Source: Candidatus Flexifilum breve
GTDB lineage: Bacteria > Chloroflexota > Anaerolineae > Aggregatilineales > Phototrophicaceae
Direction of reading: 5' to 3'
DNA length: 64,000 nt
Assembly (NCBI GenBank): GCA_016717205.1
Contig: JADKGC010000008.1
Coordinates: forward strand, 62,001 to 126,000
The position numbers and the translations under genes were made by a program. Positions 58,614 through 64,000 of this stretch are shown here, in pieces; the stretch's first letter is position 1; the number at the start of each line of letters is the position of its first letter. The notes beneath the pieces were generated by a model. It ran no database searches, was not told where the DNA came from, and was given only the letters and a program-made list of their open reading frames with translations.

Positions 58614-60428
58614 ATGTCGGTACTCCCGTTTCCATCATTTCTAGATGATGTGAAAGAAAAGGGGCTTCGGCGCGCGCTGTACGAGGGGATCAACAACGTC
58701 GTTGAACGCTTGACCGCAGGGATGAACGTCCAAGACCTGCGCGAAGCGTTACGCGGTGACCCGCCGAGTCGCAAACCGAACCCGCGCTTACAGCCACATG
58801 CGGATGGCTTCTGGCTGCACATGCGTCCTAGTTATTTCCACAAGTCGGTGACCGGTCTGTATCCGGAATTCCGGCTTGGCTGGCTGTCCACTTATTTCGT
58901 TTTCTTCGAGACGATCACAGGTATTTTCCTGATGGTGTGGTACACACCATCGCCGGAAGTCGCCTACTCGAACATGCTTGCGATCATGTCGAATGTGCCG
59001 CTCGGCCAATTCATGCGCGACCTGCACCGTCTGGGCGCGGAAGCGATGGTGTTGATAGTTACCTTACACATGTTAAGGACCTTCTTCACCGCCAGCTATA
59101 AGAAGCCGAGAGAGTTCACGTGGTTCAGCGGTGTACTGCTGCTGGCGTTCACGATGTTCCTCAGCTTCTCCGGCTACCTCCTCCCGTGGGATCAGCTCGC
59201 GTTGTGGGCGGTGACGATCGGGGCGTCGATGGTGGAAGCTGCGCCGCCCGAAGTCGTCGGTACGAACCTCAACCTGCTGCTGCGTGGTGGCCCGGAAATC
59301 GGCGCAAACGGTTTGCTCCGCTTCTACCTGCTGCACGTGCTGGCTGTGCCCGCCCTGCTGTTCGTCTTCCTCGGCGTCCACTACTATAAAGTGGTCGTGC
59401 ATGCGCACAGCTTGCCGCCGCGCGAAGAGAACATCGGCGAAGATACCGCCAAGCGCGTCCCGCTGGACAAGCGTGTGTACTTCATCCCTGACATCCTGAC
59501 CAGTGAAATCATGTGGATTGGCGTCACGACGCTGGTGCTGGTCGTGCTGGTGACGTGGTTCTTCCACGCGCCGCTCGAAAACCACGCCGACCCACAGGTC
59601 ACCCCGCTCGGCACGACCGCGCCGTGGTACTTCCTGTGGATTCAGGGCGCACTGAAGCTGGGCGATAAAGTGTTCTGGGGCATCATCTTCCCGACAATTT
59701 ATGTCGGTATTCTCGCAGTGTTCCCCTATATCGACACTGCGCCGAGCCGCCGTTGGGCGCATCGCCGCTTCCAACTGTCGTTCGCGTTCGTCATGATCAC
59801 CGGTACGGTTATCCTCAGTTACATGGGGCTGCCGGAATTCGGCGTGGTCACGTCTGCGGACTCGGAAATCTTGCATGAGCTGGTGAAAGAGCCAGCGCAC
59901 AACCACATGGGGATTATGCTGCCCATTCCGTTTGACGAGCTGCGTCCTGGCATGTACACCACGCGCCAGTTTGAAGCGGCCAGCCCGGATGAAGCAGCAG
60001 AAGTCGTGAGCGCCTTCAACACACAGATCGGCAACGGTCAGTTTGAAGCCAGCGGCTCCACGCTGATCGCCTACCTTGCTTCGCAGCACCTGCCAGTCAC
60101 TTCGCTGAACTTCACGGCGCTGCCGAACGATGGCGGTGAGCTGTATAACGCCGTGCACGAATTCGAGGAACTGATCGCCGGTCGCCCGACGGAATTACCG
60201 GAAGGCTGGGGCGCGGTCATCATCTCGGACGTACAGGATGGTCTGAAGCGCATCGACGTGATGATGGTCTGGCAGGACTACGAAAACCAGAACGGCCGCC
60301 CGATTCTGAATGCAGACGGTGAGCCCACGATCATTGTGGATGAGGCGGGCAATCCGGTGTGGCGCGTCAACAGCCAGCACATCTTTATCCATGAGAATTC
60401 GCAGTATTTTGCAGCGCCGGGAACGTAA
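58614..60428 (+). CDS. Cytochrome b of the bc-type complex, fused N and C domains
   Basis: The start at 58614 has GGAGAGGAG upstream. The 604-residue protein has the cyt b core with haem-helix segments (MLRTFFTASYKKPREFTWFS, FLSFSGYLLPWDQLALWAVT, LHVLAVPALLFVFLGVHYYK) and a C-terminal subunit-IV-like part (WFFHAPLENHADPQVTPLG, VFWGIIFPTIYVGILAVFPY). The Qo motif reads TAPWYFLW where PEWY is usual, so the Glu is lost. An outer C-terminal extension of about 180 residues (from AHNHMGIML-like sequence) is not part of standard cyt b. Confidence 0.9.
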   Translation: MSVLPFPSFLDDVKEKGLRRALYEGINNVVERLTAGMNVQDLREALRGDPPSRKPNPRLQPHADGFWLHMRPSYFHKSVTGLYPEFRLGWLSTYFVFFETITGIFLMVWYTPSPEVAYSNMLAIMSNVPLGQFMRDLHRLGAEAMVLIVTLHMLRTFFTASYKKPREFTWFSGVLLLAFTMFLSFSGYLLPWDQLALWAVTIGASMVEAAPPEVVGTNLNLLLRGGPEIGANGLLRFYLLHVLAVPALLFVFLGVHYYKVVVHAHSLPPREENIGEDTAKRVPLDKRVYFIPDILTSEIMWIGVTTLVLVVLVTWFFHAPLENHADPQVTPLGTTAPWYFLWIQGALKLGDKVFWGIIFPTIYVGILAVFPYIDTAPSRRWAHRRFQLSFAFVMITGTVILSYMGLPEFGVVTSADSEILHELVKEPAHNHMGIMLPIPFDELRPGMYTTRQFEAASPDEAAEVVSAFNTQIGNGQFEASGSTLIAYLASQHLPVTSLNFTALPNDGGELYNAVHEFEELIAGRPTELPEGWGAVIISDVQDGLKRIDVMMVWQDYENQNGRPILNADGEPTIIVDEAGNPVWRVNSQHIFIHENSQYFAAPGT

Positions 60429-60431
60429 GCG

Positions 60432-61520
60432 ATGTTCAACCTACAACGACTGCTAGTTGAGCGCATTGAGTCGCGCATCCTCGTGGGGACGGTAGCTTTC
60501 CTGCTGATCATGGTGTTGGTCGGCTGGATCGCCATCAACGAAGGTGGGCGCATGAAGGCTTTCGAGGAGCAATATACCGCTCGCTCGATTGAACGTGGGG
60601 CGGTGTTGTTCATGAACAACTGCTCCACCTGCCACGGTGAAGATGGGCGCGGTCTGGCGGGCATTGCTCCCGGCTTGAACAGCCCGTATCTGTTCGGTCA
60701 CGACTTCTTCGCGGAAATCAACGCCGAAGTCGCCACCCTGACCGCCGAACGTGACGCCGAAGGCACGACGGACGCCCGCAAGGCCGAAATCGATGCGCGG
60801 TTGGCGGAACTGGAAACGGAACGGACGAACCTCACCACTTCGCTGCAAACCGCGGTCGCCGCGGGCTACGACCCCGCCAAGGGGACGCGCCTCGACAGCG
60901 TCGGCTGGAGCAGCACCCTGTATAACTACGTGTACACGACGCTGATTCACGGTCGTCCCAACAGCGGCAGCTATTGGCCGCGCGCCATGCCCGCATGGTC
61001 GCAGACCGCTGGCGCGGCGCTGCGCAACGACCAGCTCGGCGACCTGACCACGTTCATCATGAACTGGGACAAGGGCGACGCGTGGACGGTGGAAGACGCG
61101 AACGCGGTGCGTCAGTATCCGCGCTACCCGGTGGATGCGGCGCTGGCCGCGCCGGGCGCTGACACGATCGGCGTGAGCACGGATATCGACACGATCATGA
61201 CGGAACTGGCGAACTTCACGGGCGACTCGAACAACGGTCAATCGCTGTATAACGGCGCGCTTGGCTGTGCGGGCTGCCACACCGCAGGCGTCGTCGCCCC
61301 GGCGACCGCTGGCACGTGGACGCGCGCCCAGACCGAACGTCTGACCGACCCTGCGCTGGCGGGTTACACGGCGGAGCAGTATCTCGCGGAGAGCATCACG
61401 CACCCGAACGATTATGTCGCTCCGGGCTTCCAGCCCGGCATCATGCCGCAGAACTTCGCGGATCGCATCACCTATCAGGATCTGGCGGATCTGATCGCCT
61501 TCCTGGCGACCCAGCAGTAA
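60432..61520 (+). CDS. Membrane-anchored dihaem cytochrome c
   Basis: The 362-residue protein has an N-terminal membrane anchor (ILVGTVAFLLIMVLVGWIAI), a first haem motif NNCSTCHGEDGRGL and a second LGCAGCHTAG. Met ligands are probable at RAMPAW and GIMPQNF. Between the first haem and the rest of its domain lies a charged helix of about 45 residues (EVATLTAERDAEGTTDARKA, EIDARLAELETERTNLTTSL) that looks like a coiled coil. It lies 3 bases after the cytochrome b gene and probably accepts electrons from the Rieske protein. Confidence 0.92.
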   Translation: MFNLQRLLVERIESRILVGTVAFLLIMVLVGWIAINEGGRMKAFEEQYTARSIERGAVLFMNNCSTCHGEDGRGLAGIAPGLNSPYLFGHDFFAEINAEVATLTAERDAEGTTDARKAEIDARLAELETERTNLTTSLQTAVAAGYDPAKGTRLDSVGWSSTLYNYVYTTLIHGRPNSGSYWPRAMPAWSQTAGAALRNDQLGDLTTFIMNWDKGDAWTVEDANAVRQYPRYPVDAALAAPGADTIGVSTDIDTIMTELANFTGDSNNGQSLYNGALGCAGCHTAGVVAPATAGTWTRAQTERLTDPALAGYTAEQYLAESITHPNDYVAPGFQPGIMPQNFADRITYQDLADLIAFLATQQ

Positions 61521-61526
61521 CCTCGT

Positions 61527-61601
61527 TGGTTGGGGCAAGGCTTCTCTTGCCCCAACACAGTTGTCTGATTGCAAAACCCCTTGTTCGCGCGAGGGGTTTT
61601 T
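61527..61601 (+). terminator. Hairpin pair ending the cytochrome operon
   Basis: A GTTGGGGCAAG/CTTGCCCCAAC hairpin (61528-61555) is followed by AAAACCCCT/AGGGGTTTT at 61573-61600 with a T run. The second is a classical rho-independent terminator. Confidence 0.85.
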
Positions 61602-61694
61602 CATATCTCAGCCGCCGCAGAGTTTCGGTCTGAGCACCGCCTGCGGTATACTGGCGGCTCATTATTTCGTTGACCTTGCAAGGAGTCTACCCTT

Positions 61695-62030
61695 ATGAAG
61701 ATCAAGACGCTGATCGCCCTGCTCCTGATCTTGCTGGTGGCGGCCTCGCTGACGCACGCGCAGGACGCGACCGTCGAAGCCCCAACCGCCGAAGCCACCG
61801 TTGAACTAATCGAACCGGTTGCCGTGGAAGTCGCCACGGAAGAAGCGACCTCGGAAGCCGCGGCGGAAGATCACAGCGAAGACGCCTCTGCCGAAACTGA
61901 AACCGCCGCGGAAAGCGAAACCGAAAGCGAAACCCCCGCGGGTTCGGCGCTGCTCATGCTGCTGCTGGGCGTCGCCGTGGTGGTCGCGGTCGGCGGGCTG
62001 ACCATGCTGCGCAGCGGGAACAAGTCATAG
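61695..62030 (+). CDS. Secreted Glu/Ala-rich protein with C-terminal membrane anchor
   Basis: AGGAG lies 11 bases before the ATG. The 111-residue product has a signal peptide (TLIALLLILLVAASLTHAQ), an acidic low-complexity region (TEEATSEAAAEDHSEDASAE) and a C-terminal helix (ALLMLLLGVAVVVAVGGLTM). It should expose an acidic loop on the outer face. Its place between the cytochrome and ccm genes suggests a link to respiration, for example docking of a cytochrome, but this is speculative. Confidence 0.7.
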   Translation: MKIKTLIALLLILLVAASLTHAQDATVEAPTAEATVELIEPVAVEVATEEATSEAAAEDHSEDASAETETAAESETESETPAGSALLMLLLGVAVVVAVGGLTMLRSGNKS

Positions 62031-62099
62031 TCGTTCCCGCGCTGTAAGCCGGTCAAAGGACGGGGACAGCCTCGTCCTTTTTGATTCTGGGAAAAGCAG

Positions 62100-62236
62100 C
62101 CTCACCCCCATCCCCTCTCCCTTAGGAGAGGGGAAACGGCGGACGCGCAGAAGCGTCTCCCTACGAAATAGGTTCGGGTTGGCGAGCGGGGTTTGCTCCC
62201 CTCCCTGAATTCGGGGACGGGCCGGGGGTGGGGTCG
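62100..62236. repeat. Dispersed chromosomal repeats before ccmE
   Basis: CCTCACCCCCATCCCCTCTC then CCTTAGGAGAGGGGA (62100-62134) and a diverged GAATTC-type copy (62195-62236) lie in the 339-base gap 62031-62369, which otherwise holds the ccmE promoter. Confidence 0.75.
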
Positions 62237-62293
62237 GACACGGCAGATGCGAGCAGGCGTCAAAAGATTCAGCGAGCATTCAGCCGTCGTTCC

Positions 62294-62322
62294 TTGTGAC
62301 GGCGGTCACAATAGATTACAAT
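62294..62322 (+). promoter_or_regulatory. ccmE promoter with perfect TTGTGA-N6-TCACAA operator
   Basis: TTGTGAC-GGCG-GTCACAA (62294-62311) is a perfect palindrome of the Rex/CRP/FNR type. It covers the -35 TTGTGA; TACAAT at 62317-62322 is 17 bases on, as -10. A bound regulator would block or control transcription of ccmE and ccmF. A similar site lies at 57842-57859. Confidence 0.65.
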
Positions 62323-62369
62323 TATGCTCGTGCAAATTTGAAAAATTAGCGTTATGGGGAGTTCCCTTC

Positions 62370-62909
62370 ATGGCAACGACATGGGAAAAGGGCGCTGTGT
62401 CCGTCCCTGCCCGCCGCATGCGCAGCGGACAAGGTCAGCGGCTGAAATTCCTGATCGGCGGGCTGCTCATTCTCGGCGCGGTCGTCTACCTGATCATCTC
62501 CGGTACCCTGACCGGCGCGCGCTTCTTCATCTCCGTGGACGAACTGCTGAGCAAACCGGACTACGTCGGGCAGACGGTGCGCATCACCGGGGCGGTGCTC
62601 GGCGACTCGATTGTGTACGACGAAACCAACCTCACGATTGAATTCACCATCGCCAATGTGCAAGAACCCTACGACGATCTCGCGCTGGCGCTCAATCAGG
62701 CCGTCAATAACCCGATGGCTAACCGCATCAACGTGCGCGTTGAGAATTCGGTGATGCCGGAACTGCTGCAAAATGAAGCACAGGCGATTTTGACCGGATC
62801 GCTCGATGAAAACGGCGTGTTCCACGCGACCGAACTCAACCTCAAGTGCCCGTCGCGCTTTGTCGAAGGCGGGCCATCACAGGCCGAAATCGCCGAGATG
62901 GGCGCATAG
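62370..62909 (+). CDS. ccmE: CcmE haem chaperone, cysteine type
   Basis: The start at 62370 (GGGGAG 9 bases upstream) gives a 179-residue protein with one membrane helix (FLIGGLLILGAVVYLIISG) and the CcmE OB fold (YVGQTVRITGAVLGDSIVYD, LTIEFTIANVQEPYDDLALA). The haem-binding His of HDExY is replaced by Cys in ELNLKCPSRF, a CxxxF form close to the CxxxY class. It carries haem to the c-type cytochrome maturation machinery and precedes ccmF. Confidence 0.88.
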   Translation: MATTWEKGAVSVPARRMRSGQGQRLKFLIGGLLILGAVVYLIISGTLTGARFFISVDELLSKPDYVGQTVRITGAVLGDSIVYDETNLTIEFTIANVQEPYDDLALALNQAVNNPMANRINVRVENSVMPELLQNEAQAILTGSLDENGVFHATELNLKCPSRFVEGGPSQAEIAEMGA

Positions 62910-62932
62910 ACCATGCGCGTTCTCTCTCACAA

Positions 62933-62993
62933 GGACGAGGCATGCCTCGTCCCTACACAACCAATTTTCGTAGGGACGAGGTATACCTCGTCC
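62933..62993. repeat. Pair of 20-bp perfect palindromes between ccmE and ccmF
   Basis: GGACGAGGCATGCCTCGTCC (62933-62952) and GGACGAGGTATACCTCGTCC (62974-62993) are perfect palindromes, and CCTCGTCCCTAC/GTAGGGACGAGG also pair with each other. They form a cruciform or hairpin in the message between the two ccm genes. Confidence 0.75.
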
Positions 62994-63015
62994 TCAATAG
63001 TTACGAGTACCGCCC

Positions 63016-64000
63016 ATGCTCGCTGAAATCGGCCTTGTCACGCTGGGTCTGAGTTTCTTCGCGGCGATCTACGCGATCCTCGCGTCGGTCTACGGGGCGC
63101 GCATTCACAGCGAACGCGTGATCCTCACCGGGCGCAACGCCTCGCTGACCACCTTTCCGCTGCTGCTGCTGGCTTCGGCGGCGCTGCTGGCCGCGCTCAT
63201 GTCGCAGCAGTATCAGATCGGCTATGTGTGGCAGGTCAGCGACCCAAACACGCCGACGTTCTACCGCATTACGGCGCTGTGGGGCTCGCAGCAGGGGTCG
63301 CTCCTGTTCTGGTGCTTGCTGATGAGCCTGTTCACCTTCGTGGCGACGCTCATCAACTGGAAGCGCAACCGCCCGCTGATGCCCTACTTCATCGCCTACT
63401 GCATGGCGACGCTGGCCTTCTTCGTCGGGCTGGTGCTGTTCATGGAAAACCCGTTCGCGCGCTTCTGGATTACGCCGGATCTCGCGGCGAATGCCGCCGT
63501 CCCGACCTACCTGTTCATCCCGCCGGGGGCAGAACGTCCCGATCCGCTGCTGCTGGCACAGTCGGCGCGCGGGCTGAACATTCTGCTGCGCCACTTCGGC
63601 ATGATCATCCACCCGCCGATGCTGTACCTCGGCTTCGTCGGCTTCGTGATTCCGTTCGCGTTCGCGATGGCGGCGCTGGCCTCCGGCGATCTCTCGACCA
63701 ACTGGATCAAGGCGGCGCGGCGCTGGTCGCTGATCGCGTGGCTGTTCCTGTCGCTCGGGCTGCTGCTCGGCGGGCGCTGGGCGTATGACGTGCTCGGCTG
63801 GGGCGGCTACTGGGGCTGGGATCCAGTCGAAAATGCGGCCTTCATCCCGTGGCTGATCGGCACGGCCTTCCTGCACAGTGTGATGATTCAGGAAAAGCGC
63901 GGCATGCTCAAAGTGTGGAACATGGCGCTCGTCATCCTGACCTTCAGCGCGGTGATCTTCGGCACGTTCGCCACTCGTTCCGGCCTCGTCGAAAGCGTGC
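63016..64000 (+). CDS. ccmF: CcmF cytochrome c synthetase subunit, N-terminal part
   Basis: The frame from ATG 63016 is open to the window end, giving 328 residues. It has many membrane helices and the tryptophan-rich haem-handling motif WGGYWGWDPVENAAFIPWL, preceded by HPPMLYLGFVGFVIPFAFAM with a conserved His. ALWGSQQGSLLFWCLLMSLF is another family block. CcmF with CcmH attaches haem to apocytochromes. The rest of the gene lies beyond the window. Confidence 0.95.
   Translation, partial: MLAEIGLVTLGLSFFAAIYAILASVYGARIHSERVILTGRNASLTTFPLLLLASAALLAALMSQQYQIGYVWQVSDPNTPTFYRITALWGSQQGSLLFWCLLMSLFTFVATLINWKRNRPLMPYFIAYCMATLAFFVGLVLFMENPFARFWITPDLAANAAVPTYLFIPPGAERPDPLLLAQSARGLNILLRHFGMIIHPPMLYLGFVGFVIPFAFAMAALASGDLSTNWIKAARRWSLIAWLFLSLGLLLGGRWAYDVLGWGGYWGWDPVENAAFIPWLIGTAFLHSVMIQEKRGMLKVWNMALVILTFSAVIFGTFATRSGLVESV

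Noticed and set aside
59073..60158. A 361-codon frame opposite cytochrome b, and a similar one at 60453-61604 opposite cytochrome c
   Set aside because: Both are antisense shadows of high-GC genes with clear haem motifs; the antisense products are His/Arg/Gln-rich and have no start signals.

Overview
The window is a GC-rich bacterial chromosome segment that looks like a Chloroflexota (Anaerolineae-like) genome. This is an inference. It rests on a conjugation apparatus without outer-membrane parts, on TP-rich lipoproteins and PD40 propellers, on a Rieske/cytochrome b/dihaem cytochrome c operon, and on a CcmE of the cysteine type. It splits into two halves at a tRNA-Asn gene near 36.95 kb.

Positions 1-36.9 kb read as the right-hand part of an integrative conjugative element (ICE); its left end lies outside the window. 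From the left it holds: (i) a defence cluster with the end of a type III Mod, the Res subunit, a HerA-like ATPase, a NurA-like nuclease and a second DNA methyltransferase (1-8.5 kb); (ii) an intergenic block packed with consecutive perfect or near-perfect hairpins and an oriT-like 12-bp inverted repeat (8.58-9.0 kb); (iii) a mobilisation operon with an RHH protein, a very short relaxase, a small membrane protein, a VirD4 coupling protein and an HU-like protein (9.0-12.5 kb); (iv) an AT-richer cargo patch with a Ser/Thr kinase and an RNase H-like partner (13.1-15.4 kb); (v) a leftward operon of acidic repeat proteins, a topoisomerase-I-like protein that has lost its catalytic residues, VirB4, a PrgI/VirB3-like protein and a pilin-like protein (15.4-23.4 kb); (vi) a long prokaryotic Argonaute on the opposite strand (23.7-25.8 kb); (vii) the second half of the transfer operon with VirB6, a lipoprotein and a surface protein (25.9-31.8 kb); (viii) two orphan NarL-type regulators (31.9-33.3 kb); (ix) small RHH and zinc-finger proteins and two tandem large serine recombinases. 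The second recombinase runs into the antisense strand of tRNA-Asn, which marks the attachment site.

A GATTCCGG motif recurs upstream of all three transfer transcription units in the same orientation relative to transcription. A second, TGTC-based repeat sits upstream of both regulator genes. Together they suggest a dedicated ICE regulatory circuit.

Positions 37-64 kb look like core chromosome: a GNAT-like protein, a CheY-like receiver, a solute-binding lipoprotein, a frameshifted CorC/CNNM protein, PD40 proteins, an M24 peptidase, a PadR regulator, a GH18 chitinase, a HepT/MntA toxin-antitoxin pair, tRNA-Ser, tadA, a beta-CASP nuclease, LtrA, RNase D, the Rieske/cyt b/cyt c operon and ccmE-ccmF. 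Dispersed CCTCACCCC..CCCTCTCC repeats occur only in this half. Two TTGTGA-N6-TCACAA-like sites sit on the promoters of the cytochrome operon and the ccm operon, which suggests joint redox control.
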